64,000 bases of DNA from Sinorhizobium numidicum (GTDB lineage: Bacteria > Pseudomonadota > Alphaproteobacteria > Rhizobiales > Rhizobiaceae), in NCBI RefSeq assembly GCF_029892045.1, contig NZ_CP120368.1, forward strand, positions 3,472,001 to 3,536,000. The letters run 5' to 3'. The notes under the pieces were generated by a model that was not told the DNA's origin, did not search any database, and was given only the letters and a program-made list of their open reading frames with translations. Of this stretch, positions 41,984 through 51,890 are shown in pieces. The translations under genes and the position numbers were made by a program. The number at the start of each line of letters is the position of its first letter. Within the stretch, counting starts at the first letter, position 1.

Positions 41984-42763
41984 TCAGAACCTGCGCTCCA
42001 CCAGCATCTTCTTGATTTCGCCGATCGCCTTGGCCGGGTTCAGCCCTTTCGGACAGGCTTGAGCGCAGTTCATGATCGTGTGGCAGCGATAAAGCCGAAA
42101 CGGATCCTCGAGATCATCGAGGCGCTCGCCGGTCGCTTCGTCGCGGCTGTCGATCAGCCAGCGATAGGCCTGCAGGAGAACGGCCGGCCCGAGATAGCGG
42201 TCGCCGTTCCACCAGTAGCTCGGACAGGAGGTCGAGCAGCAGGCGCAGAGAATGCACTCGTAAAGGCCGTCGAGCTTGAGGCGGTCCTCGTGGCTCTGTC
42301 GCCATTCCTTGGCCGGCGTCGGCGACACTGTCTTCAGCCAGGGCTCGATCGAGCGATGCTGGGCATAGAAATTGGTCAGATCCGGCACCAGGTCCTTGAC
42401 CACTGGCATATGCGGCAGCGGATAGACCTTCACAGCGCCATTGATCTCGTCCATGCCCTTGGTGCAGGCGAGCGTGTTGGTACCGTCGATGTTCATCGCG
42501 CAGGAACCGCAGATGCCCTCGCGGCAGGAGCGGCGAAGCGTCAGCGTCGGGTCGACCTTGTTCTTGATGTAGAGCAGACCGTCGAGCACCATCGGACCGC
42601 AATCATCGATATCGATATAATAGGTATCCATGCGCGGGTTCTTGCCGTCGTCCGGGTTCCAGCGATAGACCCGGTATTCGCGGAGCTTCGTCGCGCCGAC
42701 CGGCTTCGGCCAGACCTTGCCTTCGGTGACCTGCGAGTTCTTGGGAAGAGCGAGTTCAACCAT
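41984..42763 (-). CDS. sdhB: Succinate dehydrogenase iron-sulfur subunit
   Basis: 259 residues. The [2Fe-2S] ligands are in [13 protein letters not shown], the [4Fe-4S] in [12 protein letters not shown] and the [3Fe-4S] in [17 protein letters not shown]. It passes electrons from SdhA flavin to quinone. It is the last gene of sdhCDAB, 18 bases behind sdhA. Confidence 0.97.
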   Translation of the reverse strand: MVELALPKNSQVTEGKVWPKPVGATKLREYRVYRWNPDDGKNPRMDTYYIDIDDCGPMVLDGLLYIKNKVDPTLTLRRSCREGICGSCAMNIDGTNTLACTKGMDEINGAVKVYPLPHMPVVKDLVPDLTNFYAQHRSIEPWLKTVSPTPAKEWRQSHEDRLKLDGLYECILCACCSTSCPSYWWNGDRYLGPAVLLQAYRWLIDSRDEATGERLDDLEDPFRLYRCHTIMNCAQACPKGLNPAKAIGEIKKMLVERRF

Positions 42764-42781
42764 GTCCTGTTTTCCTCGAGA

Positions 42782-44623
42782 TCAATAGACGCGCGCTTTG
42801 GGTTCGATCTTTTTCGGATCGATGCCGTCGGCGATCAGGCTGGTGTGAACCGGGCGATAGTCGAGCTTGACCTCGCCGGTCTCGTTGACCCAGGCGAGCG
42901 TATGCTTGCGCCAGTTGACGTCGTCGCGGCCGCCGAGCGGGCCGTCCTTGTAGTCTTCCCGCGCATGCGCGCCGCGGCTTTCCTTGCGCGCTTCGGCGCC
43001 GTAAACGGTCGTAATGGCGTTGGCCATCAGGTTGTCGAGCTCCAGCGTCTCGACGAGGTCCGAGTTCCATATGATCGAGCGGTCGGTGACCTTGATATCC
43101 GCCAGTTCCTTCCAGATCGCCGACAAACGGCGGCAGCCGGATTCGAGCGATTCCTGGGTGCGGAACACGGCTGCGTCATCCTGCATGGCGCGCTGCATCT
43201 TGTCGCGCAGCAGCGCCGTCGGCGTACTGCCATTGGCATGCCGCAGATTGTCGAAGCGTTCCATGATCCGATCGCTGGCAGCCTTGTTGATCTCCGGAAC
43301 CGCCTCGTTGCGGTCGATGATCTGACCAGCTCGGATCGCCGCCGCGCGGCCGAAGACGACGAGATCGATCAGCGAATTCGAGCCGAGGCGGTTGGCGCCG
43401 TGCACCGAGGCACAGCCGGCCTCGCCGACGGCCATCAGGCCGGGCGCGATGCGCTCGGGATTCTGGCCGTCCGCATTCAGGACCTCGCCCCAATAGTTGG
43501 TGGGCACGCCGCCCATATTGTAGTGAACGGTCGGCAGCACCGGGATCGGCTCGCGGGTCACATCGACGCCGGCGAAGATCTTCGCCGATTCCGAAATACC
43601 CGGCAGGCGCTCGTGCAGCACCGCCGGATCGAGATGGTCGAGATGCAGGAAGATGTGGTCCTTGTTCTTGCCGACGCCGCGGCCTTCGCGGATTTCCATC
43701 GTCATGCAGCGGGAAACGACGTCACGTGAGGCGAGGTCCTTCGCCGATGGCGCATAGCGTTCCATGAAGCGCTCGCCTTCGGAATTGACGAGGTAGCCGC
43801 CCTCGCCGCGCGCGCCTTCAGTGATAAGGCAGCCGGCGCCGTAGATGCCGGTCGGATGAAACTGCACGAATTCCATGTCCTGCAGCGGCAGGCCGGCGCG
43901 CGCGATCATGCCGCCGCCGTCGCCGGTGCAGGTGTGTGCGGAGGTGGCGGAGAAATAGGCACGGCCGTAGCCACCGGTCGCCAGCACGACCATTTTGGCG
44001 GCAAAGCGATGGATCGTGCCGTCATCGAGGTTCCAGGCAATGACACCGGTGCAGCGGCCATCGTCCGACATGATCAGGTCGATCGCGAAATATTCGATGA
44101 AGAATTCCGCGTTGTTGCGCAGCGATTGGCCATAGAGCGTGTGCAGGATGGCATGGCCGGTGCGATCGGCGGCCGCACAGGTCCGTTGCACCGGCGGGCC
44201 TTCGCCATAATTCTGCATGTGCCCGCCGAACGGGCGCTGGTAGATCTTGCCTTCTTCGTTGCGCGAGAAGGGCACACCGTAGTGCTCGAGCTCATAGACC
44301 GCCTTCGGCGCTTCCATGGCGAGATACTGCATGGCGTCGACATCACCGAGCCAGTCCGAGCCCTTCACCGTGTCGTAAAGATGCCACTGCCAGCAGTCCG
44401 GCGTCATGTTCTGCAACGAGGCGGCGATGCCCCCCTGGGCGGCGACCGTATGGGAGCGCGTCGGGAAAACCTTGGTGACGCAGGCCGTCTTCAGACCTTG
44501 CTCGGCCATGCCGAGCGTAGCGCGCAAACCGGCGCCGCCGGCGCCGACCACAACGACGTCGAAGGCGTGGTCGACATATTGGTAGGCCTTGCCGTTCGCA
44601 GCCGGTGAACTGATCGATGCCAT
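42782..44623 (-). CDS. sdhA: Succinate dehydrogenase flavoprotein subunit
   Basis: 613 residues from ATG 44623 (an earlier in-frame start would overlap sdhD). FAD-binding [12 protein letters not shown], covalent-FAD His in [13 protein letters not shown], and the catalytic HPTGIYGAG and [11 protein letters not shown] regions are intact. Complex II of the TCA cycle and respiratory chain. Confidence 0.97.
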   Translation of the reverse strand: MASISSPAANGKAYQYVDHAFDVVVVGAGGAGLRATLGMAEQGLKTACVTKVFPTRSHTVAAQGGIAASLQNMTPDCWQWHLYDTVKGSDWLGDVDAMQYLAMEAPKAVYELEHYGVPFSRNEEGKIYQRPFGGHMQNYGEGPPVQRTCAAADRTGHAILHTLYGQSLRNNAEFFIEYFAIDLIMSDDGRCTGVIAWNLDDGTIHRFAAKMVVLATGGYGRAYFSATSAHTCTGDGGGMIARAGLPLQDMEFVQFHPTGIYGAGCLITEGARGEGGYLVNSEGERFMERYAPSAKDLASRDVVSRCMTMEIREGRGVGKNKDHIFLHLDHLDPAVLHERLPGISESAKIFAGVDVTREPIPVLPTVHYNMGGVPTNYWGEVLNADGQNPERIAPGLMAVGEAGCASVHGANRLGSNSLIDLVVFGRAAAIRAGQIIDRNEAVPEINKAASDRIMERFDNLRHANGSTPTALLRDKMQRAMQDDAAVFRTQESLESGCRRLSAIWKELADIKVTDRSIIWNSDLVETLELDNLMANAITTVYGAEARKESRGAHAREDYKDGPLGGRDDVNWRKHTLAWVNETGEVKLDYRPVHTSLIADGIDPKKIEPKARVY

Positions 44624-44630
44624 GACGAAA

Positions 44631-45011
44631 TTACCCTGCAAATGCGATCTTCAGGACGGCGAAAAGACAGAGAGCGCCGACTGCGATCGCGAAAAAAGTG
44701 TTGAGCATGAAAAGGACGATCTTGGCGCCTTCGGCATGCACGTAGTCCTCGATGATGACCTGCATGCCGATCTTCATGTGAATGAGACTGGCGATGACCG
44801 TCAGACCCATGATCACGGCGACGAACGGGTTCGAAAGCGCCGCGACGACCTCCGCATGCGGCGCTCCGGCATAACGCATCAGAAAGATCACGAAGAACAT
44901 CAGCAGTGGCACGCTGGCGACCGCCGTGACGCGCTGGCGCCAGAAATGCTCGGTCCCTTCCTTTGCCGAACCGAGACCGCGGACCTTGCCGAGGGGAGTA
45001 CGCATTGTCAT
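44631..45011 (-). CDS. sdhD: Succinate dehydrogenase membrane anchor SdhD
   Basis: 126 residues, three membrane helices. The haem/quinone-side motif [17 protein letters not shown] is typical of the hydrophobic anchor. An alternative ATG lies two codons in. It is 12 bases behind sdhC. Confidence 0.93.
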   Translation of the reverse strand: MTMRTPLGKVRGLGSAKEGTEHFWRQRVTAVASVPLLMFFVIFLMRYAGAPHAEVVAALSNPFVAVIMGLTVIASLIHMKIGMQVIIEDYVHAEGAKIVLFMLNTFFAIAVGALCLFAVLKIAFAG

Positions 45012-45023
45012 TTACATCTTCCC

Positions 45024-45419
45024 TCAGTAGCGAGCCAGGTAGCCGACGATCCAGATCAACAGGGTAAGGAGGACCGAGGCGACGATCGTCGCCTTCGCCA
45101 TCATCGTCGCGAAATGCTTTTCGTAACCGTAGCCGAGATCCCAGCCGAAGTGCCGAAATCCGCCGATCATGTGGTGCACCAGGGCCCAGGTGTAGCCGAA
45201 GAGCACGACCTTGCCGATCAGCGTGCCGAACAACCAGTTCACCCAATCGTAGTAGGCAGCACCCGAGGCTGCTGCGATCAGCCACCAGGCGACCAGGATC
45301 GTGCCGAAATAAAGTGCACCGCCGGTAATGCGGTGCACAATCGACATGATCATGGTGGGAATTGGCTTATAGATTTGAAGGTGCGGCGAGAGCGGCCGGC
45401 TTCTTGTGACATTCGTCAT
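45024..45419 (-). CDS. sdhC: Succinate dehydrogenase cytochrome b556 subunit SdhC
   Basis: 131 residues, three helices. RPLSPHLQIYKPIPTMIMSI followed by HRITGGAL is the SdhC signature, and the haem-ligand His lies in WALVHHMIGGFRH. First gene of sdhCDAB. Confidence 0.94.
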   Translation of the reverse strand: MTNVTRSRPLSPHLQIYKPIPTMIMSIVHRITGGALYFGTILVAWWLIAAASGAAYYDWVNWLFGTLIGKVVLFGYTWALVHHMIGGFRHFGWDLGYGYEKHFATMMAKATIVASVLLTLLIWIVGYLARY

Positions 45420-45724
45420 CGGAACCTCACGGAATTACCGGATTTCCGTCCAGAAGTGGACTAGTTTTGTCCGGTATAGCACCCGATTGTGCGCAATTCA
45501 GTCATTCGGACCTTTAATCACCAGAATGCTTAACGACAAGTGTGTTTGCGGTGCAAAATAAATTTAATCGATTAGACGAAAAGCGGCATTTTTAGGTCTG
45601 ACGAAGACATTGGCCAGCGTTAACGCTGAGGGGCAAAAACCTAAGCAAATCCGTGACATTTGCCTGCAACTGGCTCAGGATGCGATTAACGATTTGTTAA
45701 ACGTAATCCGAAGGGCACGGCAGC
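45420..45724. other. Divergent regulatory gap between sdhC and a secreted-protein gene
   Basis: 305 bases, unusually AT-rich for this window, without a credible gene. It should hold the sdh promoter (minus) and the promoter of the gene at 45725 (plus). Two signals stand out: a perfect 14-bp palindrome CAGCGTTAACGCTG at 45615-45628 and a CtrA-type box at 45686-45700. Confidence 0.6.
45686..45700 (+). promoter_or_regulatory. CtrA-type box before the His/Arg-rich gene
   Basis: TTAA-CGATTTG-TTAA, an exact TTAA-N7-TTAA site of the cell-cycle regulator CtrA, starting 39 bases before the ATG at 45725. The AT-rich context raises the chance rate somewhat. Confidence 0.5.
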
Positions 45725-46360
45725 ATGAATCTGTTACAGGCGGTCCGTGCGACTAAAGTTCTACTGCTGGCCTGCGCGCTTGCGCTGCCGCCCAGTCTGC
45801 CGGTGAAAGCCGCCGACGGGCAGGGATTGCCCGAAGTCCAGACTCGTGTCCGCCATATCCGGCTCCATCATCGGCCGCCGCACCACGCATCGCGCAAATG
45901 GCACGGCAGCCGCCGCTTCTTTGCCGGCCATAGACGGCATCGCTCCGTCATCACCAGCATCGACCGTTTCGCTTCATTCGCCCCCCGCGGCCTACCTGAC
46001 GTCCAGACCCGTACCCGGCATGTGCGCTTGAAGCATCGTCTGCCCCGCCATGCATGGCGCAGTGGGCATCACGGTCCCACTATCTTTATAATCGGCGGGA
46101 ACTACGGCTCCGCCAATTATGGCGGCTATGATTTTCCTTCTGTAACGCCCGGCATCGGCACCTATGCCGGCGGCATTTCCGCGTTCCGGGAGGAGGGCAA
46201 CGGCATCTATTTCAGCCGGGACGGCGGCTACGGCTACTTCGCGGAGAATATCGCCGAGCCCACACCACCGGCGAAACGCGCAAAGATCATCATTGTCTCG
46301 CCGCAAACGAATGCGAGCGCCTGCTCATGGGAACATGGCGTCTGCGTCGTTCGGCCGTAG
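45725..46360 (+). CDS. Secreted His/Arg-rich protein with an internal duplication
   Basis: 211 residues, signal peptide to about residue 29 (VKAAD). A segment GLPEVQTRVRHIRLHHR (34-50) recurs as GLPDVQTRTRHVRLKHR (89-105), a 55-residue period, each followed by a His/Arg-rich stretch. Then comes a Gly/Tyr-rich part (about 124-172) and two C-terminal Cys (200, 207). The strong positive charge and His content suggest binding to metal or to anionic envelope polymers, but this is inference; I recognise no family. It is monocistronic with a CtrA-type box upstream. Confidence 0.75.
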   Translation: MNLLQAVRATKVLLLACALALPPSLPVKAADGQGLPEVQTRVRHIRLHHRPPHHASRKWHGSRRFFAGHRRHRSVITSIDRFASFAPRGLPDVQTRTRHVRLKHRLPRHAWRSGHHGPTIFIIGGNYGSANYGGYDFPSVTPGIGTYAGGISAFREEGNGIYFSRDGGYGYFAENIAEPTPPAKRAKIIIVSPQTNASACSWEHGVCVVRP

Positions 46361-46369
46361 ATCTGAGCG

Positions 46370-47026
46370 TCAAGCGCCAGTGGTTCCATATCGCCAGACC
46401 GTCGTACGCTTCACCTCGCTATCCTCGAGAGCACGGGTGACCGGCACCTCATAAGCCGCCAGCGCCGTCATCAGCTCACGCGGGCAATAGGCGCGCCCTG
46501 GATCGCCGACGAGAACGACGGCGCCGGCACGCGCAAGCTCGTTGAACCACGGCCGGAGAAGATCGGCAAAGCCCTTGTCGTAGAAGACGTCTCCGGCAAG
46601 ATACACATCGGCAATCTTCTCCCGCCCGATGATATCCTCACCTTTGAAGACAAGTTCGACGCCATTCAGTTCGGCGTTCATGTGCACCGCCGTTTCCGCC
46701 CATGGGTCGATGTCGACGGCCAGCACCGAGGCAGCCCCGGCCATCTTCGCCGCGATGGCGACGAGGCCGGAGCCGGAGGCGAAATCGATTATCCGTCGTC
46801 CGCGCACCGTTTCCGGATGATCGAGAATGTATCGCGCCACCCCTTGGCCGCCAGCCCAAGCGAAGGCCCAGAACGGCGGCGGGAGCCCGATCGCCTCCAG
46901 TTCCTCCTCTGTCTTCAGCCAGAGATCATGCGCTTCGCTGGCGAGGTGCAGGCGAATTTCCGGCACGTGCGGCGGCGAGAGAATGCCGGTGTTCGCACGG
47001 ATGAAGCTTTCTGGGTCGGTCTTCAA
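46370..47026 (-). CDS. SAM-dependent methyltransferase, ETF-beta lysine methyltransferase type
   Basis: 218 residues, class I methyltransferase. The SAM motif is IIDFASGSGLVAIAA and the acidic turn is VLAVDID. Upstream FWAFAWAGGQGVARYIL and later YLAGDVFYD fit the METTL20/ETFBKMT group, whose bacterial members (shown in Agrobacterium) methylate electron-transfer flavoprotein beta. No etf gene is in the window. It lies 4 bases behind the EVE gene, so it is probably co-transcribed. Confidence 0.78.
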   Translation of the reverse strand: MKTDPESFIRANTGILSPPHVPEIRLHLASEAHDLWLKTEEELEAIGLPPPFWAFAWAGGQGVARYILDHPETVRGRRIIDFASGSGLVAIAAKMAGAASVLAVDIDPWAETAVHMNAELNGVELVFKGEDIIGREKIADVYLAGDVFYDKGFADLLRPWFNELARAGAVVLVGDPGRAYCPRELMTALAAYEVPVTRALEDSEVKRTTVWRYGTTGA

Positions 47027-47030
47027 CGTC

Positions 47031-47462
47031 TCAGCGCGGCGGATTGTCGAGCCCGCCCATCCGGCAGGCTTCGAGCCATTCGTCCTCGGTCACCGGCTGC
47101 ACGGAAAGCCGCATCGAGGTTACCAGCGACATTTTCGCAAGCTTTGGATTTTCCTTGATCTCCTTGAGAGAGACCGGGCGCGGCATGTCCATGACAGCGC
47201 GGATGTCGACGCAATCCCAGCGGGCGTCTCCTTGCGCCGTCGAATCCGGATGCGAGAGCGCGCAGACCTCGGTGATACCGACGATCTCCAGCCCCTCGTT
47301 GGAGTGGTAGAAGAACCCTTTATCGCCGATCTTCATTGCCCGCATGTTGTTGCGCGCGAGATAGTTTCGCACGCCGGTCCACTCGGTGCCCTTCTCTCCG
47401 GCGTCCTTCTGCATCTGCCAAGACCACTTGGCGGGCTCGGATTTGTACAACCAGAAAGCCAT
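47031..47462 (-). CDS. EVE-domain protein
   Basis: 143 residues, a complete EVE (PUA-like) domain: MAFWLYKSEPAKWSW, GVRNYLARNNMRAMKIGDKG and FFYHSN are signature stretches. EVE domains bind modified nucleobases in DNA or RNA. This housekeeping-type copy is common in Proteobacteria and is not fused to a nuclease. It is 6 bases from yciI. Confidence 0.9.
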   Translation of the reverse strand: MAFWLYKSEPAKWSWQMQKDAGEKGTEWTGVRNYLARNNMRAMKIGDKGFFYHSNEGLEIVGITEVCALSHPDSTAQGDARWDCVDIRAVMDMPRPVSLKEIKENPKLAKMSLVTSMRLSVQPVTEDEWLEACRMGGLDNPPR

Positions 47463-47468
47463 CGCCCC

Positions 47469-47762
47469 TCAAGCCTCCGGATTGTTGAAGACCCAATTAT
47501 AGGCCTTGATCTCGACATTCGAGAAGAGACTCGCCTTCGCATAGGGGTCGGCCTCGGCGATCGCCTTCGCTTCCTCGAGCGTCTCGGCCTTGACGATCAC
47601 CAGGCTTCCCGTCGGTTTGCCGTCATCGCCGAGAAACGGACCGGCGATCTTGAGGATGCCCTTGGCGTTCAGCTCGTTGAGATAGGCGACGTGGTCCGGG
47701 CGGGTGTCGAGCCTCAATTGCAGCGCCCCGGGCTTGTCCGTGCATAGAAGTGCGAAGAGCAT
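47469..47762 (-). CDS. YciI-family protein
   Basis: 97 residues, ferredoxin-like fold, with the His/Asp pair of the YciI family (DTRPDHVAYLNEL) and AGPFLGDDGKPTGSLVIV, plus ADPYAKASLF. Relatives may have dehydrochlorinase-like chemistry; the cellular role is unknown. It follows gpsA across a repeat. Confidence 0.88.
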   Translation of the reverse strand: MLFALLCTDKPGALQLRLDTRPDHVAYLNELNAKGILKIAGPFLGDDGKPTGSLVIVKAETLEEAKAIAEADPYAKASLFSNVEIKAYNWVFNNPEA

Positions 47763-47790
47763 GGTTCCTCCTGACGAGATTATTCCCTCT

Positions 47791-47887
47791 GCATGTTTCC
47801 TTAAATCGGAACCGACTTAAGGACAAAACCATGCACCAATTCCAAGTGCTGCAGCAATTCTTGCGCGTCTGCCGCGCGGCGCTGCAG
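47791..47887. repeat. RIME1-like double palindrome (family A, second copy)
   Basis: Starts with GCATGTTTCCTTAAATCGGA as in the copy at 8461. The first palindrome is well kept. The second is diverged to CTGCAGCAATTCTTGCGCGT, then GCGCGGCGCTGCAG. It ends 9 bases before the gpsA stop, between gpsA and yciI. Confidence 0.75.
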
Positions 47888-47895
47888 GTGCCGAA

Positions 47896-48897
47896 TCACT
47901 CCTGGGTGATCGGGCGCGACATCAACTGTTCGAGCGCGGTGGCGACATCGAGCTTTCCGTCGATGATGGCGGCGACCGCCTCGGTGATCGGCATGTCGAT
48001 CCCGAGTTCGCGGGCTACGCGGGCCGCAACCGATGCGGCAAAAGCGCCTTCAACAAGCTCTCCGCCCGGTTCGCCGGCACCGCCATTCTTGCCGAGCGCG
48101 ATGCCGAAACGCAAATTGCGCGACTGGTGGCTCGTGGCCGTGAGCACCAGATCGCCGAGGCCCGAAAGACCGCGAACCGTTTCAGGCTCGCCGCCACGGG
48201 CGACCACGAACCGCGACATTTCCGCAAGACCGCGCGAGATCAGCGCCGCGCGGGCCGAATCTCCGAGCCCCGCGCCTTCGACGATACCGCAGGCAATCGC
48301 CAGCACGTTCTTCAGCGCGCCGCCGAGCTGAACGCCGATGCGGTCGCCCGAGGGATAGAGCCGGAACGTCCGTCCGGAAAGCGCTTCAGCGAGTTCCGTT
48401 GCAATCTCCGTGTCGGGCGCGGCGATGACCATCGCCGTCGGCAGGCCCTTGGCAATGTCGGTAGCAAAGCCAGGCCCGGAGAGCACACCGATGCTGTGTC
48501 CCGGCAGTTCTTCGTCGAGCACGTCGGTCAAGAGCCGGCCTGTCGACTGTTCCATGCCCTTGGCGCAGGTGACGATCGTCGCGTTGGAACTAATCGCCGG
48601 ACCGTAGCTCCGCGCCGCGTCCCGATGCGCCTGCGACGGCATTGCGAAGAGCACGATCTCGGCGTCGACGAGCACAGCCATATCGGAGGAAAAAGCAAGA
48701 CTGGCCGGCAGCGAAATGCCGGGCAGTGCCGCTTCGTTGCGTCCGGTCTGGCGGCATTCCGCAGCCACTTCCTCTCGCCGCGCAAGCAGCGTCACGTTGG
48801 CCTTCTCCCTTGCCGCCGCGACGGCGGCCAGCGCCGTTCCGAAGGCACCCGCACCGACAACTACGATCTTTGGCCCGATCCTTGGATTGCCGCTCAT
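47896..48897 (-). CDS. gpsA: Glycerol-3-phosphate dehydrogenase [NAD(P)+]
   Basis: 333 residues. N-terminal GAGAFG (15-20) binds NAD(P); [10 protein letters not shown] and the catalytic Lys region ([21 protein letters not shown] nearby) follow. It makes glycerol 3-phosphate for phospholipids. It is 10 bases downstream of tsaD; this tsaD-gpsA-yciI-EVE order is, to my memory, conserved in Rhizobiales. Confidence 0.95.
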   Translation of the reverse strand: MSGNPRIGPKIVVVGAGAFGTALAAVAAAREKANVTLLARREEVAAECRQTGRNEAALPGISLPASLAFSSDMAVLVDAEIVLFAMPSQAHRDAARSYGPAISSNATIVTCAKGMEQSTGRLLTDVLDEELPGHSIGVLSGPGFATDIAKGLPTAMVIAAPDTEIATELAEALSGRTFRLYPSGDRIGVQLGGALKNVLAIACGIVEGAGLGDSARAALISRGLAEMSRFVVARGGEPETVRGLSGLGDLVLTATSHQSRNLRFGIALGKNGGAGEPGGELVEGAFAASVAARVARELGIDMPITEAVAAIIDGKLDVATALEQLMSRPITQE

Positions 48898-48907
48898 CTT
48901 CCGTCCA

Positions 48908-50002
48908 TCATGCCTTGGCGCCGCGCCTGCCGGAGCCGATCAATGCCTGTGCTTGACTGTCGAGCGGCCAGCGCGAGCGCGGCGCGACGTCGAGACCGTC
49001 CGGAGGCAGGCCCACCGCTAGGCGCTCGGCCCCGGCCCAGGCGATCATCGCCGCATTGTCGGTGCAAAGGTGATGCGGCGGCGCGACGAAACGGAAGCCG
49101 TGTTGATCGCAAAGCGTCTGCAAGGTTTCCCGCAGCTTTTGATTGGCGGCGACACCTCCCGCGACGACGAGCGCCGGATTTTCCGCTGCCGCAAATTCGG
49201 CCTTGAACCGCTTGAGCCCGCGTCCGACGCGATCCTTGAGCGTGCGCGAGATCGCGCGCTGGAAGGAGGCGCAGATATCGGCGATATCCTGCTCCGTCAC
49301 CGGCTCCAGCGATTGCGCCGCCTGACGCACCGCCGTCTTCAATCCGGAGAAGGAGAAATCGAGCCGGGCGTCGCCGACAAGCGGCCGCGGGAAATCGAAA
49401 CGCTCCGGGTTCCCTGTGCTCGCGGCGCGCTCCACCGCCGGCCCGCCCGGATAAGGCAGGCCAAGCAGCTTCGCCGTCTTGTCGAACGCTTCGCCAAGCG
49501 CATCGTCGATCGTCGTGCCCCAGCGCTCGTAGTCGCCGACGCCCTTAACGAGGATCAGTTGCGTATGGCCGCCCGAAACGAGCAGCATGAGATAGGGGAA
49601 GGAGAGCCCGTCCGTCAGCCGCGCCGTCAGTGCATGGCCTTCGAGATGGTTAACGGCGTAGAGCGGCTTGCCCGCTGCACGAGCGATCGCCTTGCCGGTC
49701 ATAAGCCCGACGATGAGGCCGCCGATAAGCCCGGGGCCGCTTGTCGCGGCGATCGCGTCGATGTCCTGAAGCGTAACTCCAGCGCGCAGCAGCGCTTCCT
49801 CGATCAGCGTGTCCAGCGCCTCGACGTGGGCACGGGCGGCGATCTCTGGCACGACACCGCCATAGGCGCTATGCTCTTCCAACTGGCTGAGCACCACATC
49901 GCCGAGGATCCGGCCGCCTCCGTTTTCGTCGCGCAACACAACGGAAGCCGCGGTTTCGTCGCAGCTTGTCTCTATGCCGAGGATGCGCAAAGGCGGGGAC
50001 AT
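48908..50002 (-). CDS. tsaD: tRNA N6-adenosine threonylcarbamoyltransferase TsaD
   Basis: 364 residues from ATG 50002 (start fixed by the conserved [17 protein letters not shown]). The metal-binding [11 protein letters not shown] and the ASKH-fold motif [11 protein letters not shown] are present. It makes the t6A modification at position 37 of ANN-decoding tRNAs with TsaB/C/E, which are elsewhere. It is divergent from hemC across 75 bases. Confidence 0.95.
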   Translation of the reverse strand: MSPPLRILGIETSCDETAASVVLRDENGGGRILGDVVLSQLEEHSAYGGVVPEIAARAHVEALDTLIEEALLRAGVTLQDIDAIAATSGPGLIGGLIVGLMTGKAIARAAGKPLYAVNHLEGHALTARLTDGLSFPYLMLLVSGGHTQLILVKGVGDYERWGTTIDDALGEAFDKTAKLLGLPYPGGPAVERAASTGNPERFDFPRPLVGDARLDFSFSGLKTAVRQAAQSLEPVTEQDIADICASFQRAISRTLKDRVGRGLKRFKAEFAAAENPALVVAGGVAANQKLRETLQTLCDQHGFRFVAPPHHLCTDNAAMIAWAGAERLAVGLPPDGLDVAPRSRWPLDSQAQALIGSGRRGAKA

Positions 50003-50077
50003 GTGTGGTCTACTCGATGATTGCGGTCGCACCGAAAGGTGGGTACACGGAACTCCGGTAACAACGGATCGTCAAGG

Positions 50078-51007
50078 ATGCAAACAAAACCTTTCCGCAT
50101 CGGCACGCGCGGCAGCCCTCTGGCGCTAGCCCAGACTCATGAAACGCGCGACCGCCTGGCCGCCGCGCATGGTCTGCCGCCGGAAATGTTCGAGGTCGTC
50201 ATTCTCTCCACCAAGGGCGACCGGATCACCGACCGCCCGCTCGCGGAGATCGGCGGCAAGGGCCTGTTCACCGAAGAGCTCGAACAACAGCTTCTGTCCG
50301 GCGACCTCGATTTCGCGGTGCATTCGTCTAAGGACATGCCGACGAAGTTGCCCGAAGGGCTGTCTCTCTCCGCTTTCCTGCCGCGCGAAGACGTCCGCGA
50401 CGCCTTCGTCGGCCGAACGGCGCCGAAGCTTGTTGACCTGCCGCAAGGCGCGACAGTCGGCTCGTCGTCGCTGCGCCGCCAGGCGCTCATCCGACGGCTC
50501 CGGCCGGACATCAATGTCATCACCTATCGCGGCCAGGTCGAAACGCGGCTGCGCAAGCTCGCCGAAGGCCATGCCGACGGTACGCTGCTCGCCTTTGCCG
50601 GCCTGAAGCGGCTCGGCATGGCAGACGTCCCGACCGAACTGCTCGATCCGGACGAATTTCCGCCGGCACCGGCACAGGGCGCGATCTGCATCGAAAGCCG
50701 CATCAGCGATAGCCGCATCAATACGCTGCTTGCCGCCATCGACGACCCACGCACCCACGAGGCCGTCGACTGCGAACGCGGCTTCCTGGCAACGCTCGAC
50801 GGCTCCTGCCGCACGCCGATCGCCGGCCATGCCGTGTCGGACGGCGCACATATCCGCTTCTCGGGCATGATCCTGACGCCAGACGGCACGACCTGCCACC
50901 GCATCGCGATCGAGGGCAAAGCGGCGGACGCGACCGAACTCGGACGCAAGGCCGGCGAACAGATCCGCGCCAAGGCGGGGCCGGGATTCTTTTTGAGCTG
51001 GACGTAG
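50078..51007 (+). CDS. hemC: Porphobilinogen deaminase (hydroxymethylbilane synthase)
   Basis: 309 residues from ATG 50078, with the short ribosome site [20 protein letters not shown] opens the protein; VHSSKDMPT and the dipyrromethane-cofactor Cys244 ([11 protein letters not shown]) are intact. It joins four porphobilinogens in haem synthesis. hemD follows after 3 bases. Confidence 0.96.
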   Translation: MQTKPFRIGTRGSPLALAQTHETRDRLAAAHGLPPEMFEVVILSTKGDRITDRPLAEIGGKGLFTEELEQQLLSGDLDFAVHSSKDMPTKLPEGLSLSAFLPREDVRDAFVGRTAPKLVDLPQGATVGSSSLRRQALIRRLRPDINVITYRGQVETRLRKLAEGHADGTLLAFAGLKRLGMADVPTELLDPDEFPPAPAQGAICIESRISDSRINTLLAAIDDPRTHEAVDCERGFLATLDGSCRTPIAGHAVSDGAHIRFSGMILTPDGTTCHRIAIEGKAADATELGRKAGEQIRAKAGPGFFLSWT

Positions 51008-51010
51008 CCG

Positions 51011-51724
51011 ATGCGTGTGCTCGTGACCCGGCCACGACCGGCGGCCGAGAGAACGGCGCCGAAGCTCGAGGCAATGGGTCACCAGGCGGTCGTTCTGCCC
51101 CTGATGCAGGCGCACCATTTCGTCGCCGCCCTCCGCACAGCATTGGACCGGCCGCACGAGGCGATTGCCTTGACCAGCGCCGAGACTGTCCGCGTTCTCG
51201 CGGCGCTCGGTCCTGCGCTCGGGCCGCACGTGGCGACACCGCTCTTCTGCGTCGGCAAAGCGACCGCGCGCGCCGCCGCCGATCTTGGTTTCTCAGATGT
51301 TCGCATAGGGCCGGGAACGGGCGAAAGGCTCGCCGAGACGATCGCCGCCCTTATTCATCCGGGTGACAGCAAGACGCTGCTCTATCTCACCGGGTCACCG
51401 CGCTCGGATGGCCTTGAGCGGGCGCTGCGCGACCGGGAGATCGACCATATTACGGTCGAGTGCTATCGGATGATGCCCGTCACCTATGCGCCGGAAGTCC
51501 TGTCCGATCTAACGCGTTCGGGAGCCTTCGACGCGGTGCTGCTCTATTCGCGCGAAACAGCGCGGCGTTTGACGGCCCTGCTGCAGGAGAGCAGTATCGA
51601 TCCTGTGGCCTTTTCAGCGCGTTACCTCTGCTTGAGCGCGTCCGTCAAAGAGGTTCTGCCGGGCGGCGTCGCCGCCAAAATCGCCGCGACGCCGAACGAG
51701 GAAAGTCTTTTCGACCTCCTCTAG
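51011..51724 (+). CDS. hemD: Uroporphyrinogen-III synthase
   Basis: 237 residues, two alpha/beta lobes typical of the poorly conserved HemD family (MRVLVTRPRPAAERTAPKLEA; ALTSAETVRVLAAL; LYLTGSPRSDGL). Position directly behind hemC makes the call secure. It cyclises hydroxymethylbilane with D-ring inversion. Confidence 0.92.
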   Translation: MRVLVTRPRPAAERTAPKLEAMGHQAVVLPLMQAHHFVAALRTALDRPHEAIALTSAETVRVLAALGPALGPHVATPLFCVGKATARAAADLGFSDVRIGPGTGERLAETIAALIHPGDSKTLLYLTGSPRSDGLERALRDREIDHITVECYRMMPVTYAPEVLSDLTRSGAFDAVLLYSRETARRLTALLQESSIDPVAFSARYLCLSASVKEVLPGGVAAKIAATPNEESLFDLL

Positions 51725-51890
51725 GCGGAATCAGCAAAGACGATATCGGTTTCCCGCCCGCGTCCGAGATCTTACTGAAGTCATCTCGATGCATTTACTG
51801 CAAAAACGGACCGGGGGGCTTTCCCTCATCGGTCTCGCTGACTAGGTTTGGTCTGAGAGCCGACAGGCAACGAAACGGTAAGAGGTCACC

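Noticed and set aside
41879..43729. Plus-strand open frame across sdhB and sdhA
   Set aside because: Antisense to complete sdh genes with intact cofactor motifs; no ribosome site and no family features.
47031..47462. EVE domain as a modification-dependent restriction component
   Set aside because: The protein is a lone EVE domain without fused nuclease or McrBC-type partners and lies in a conserved housekeeping string.
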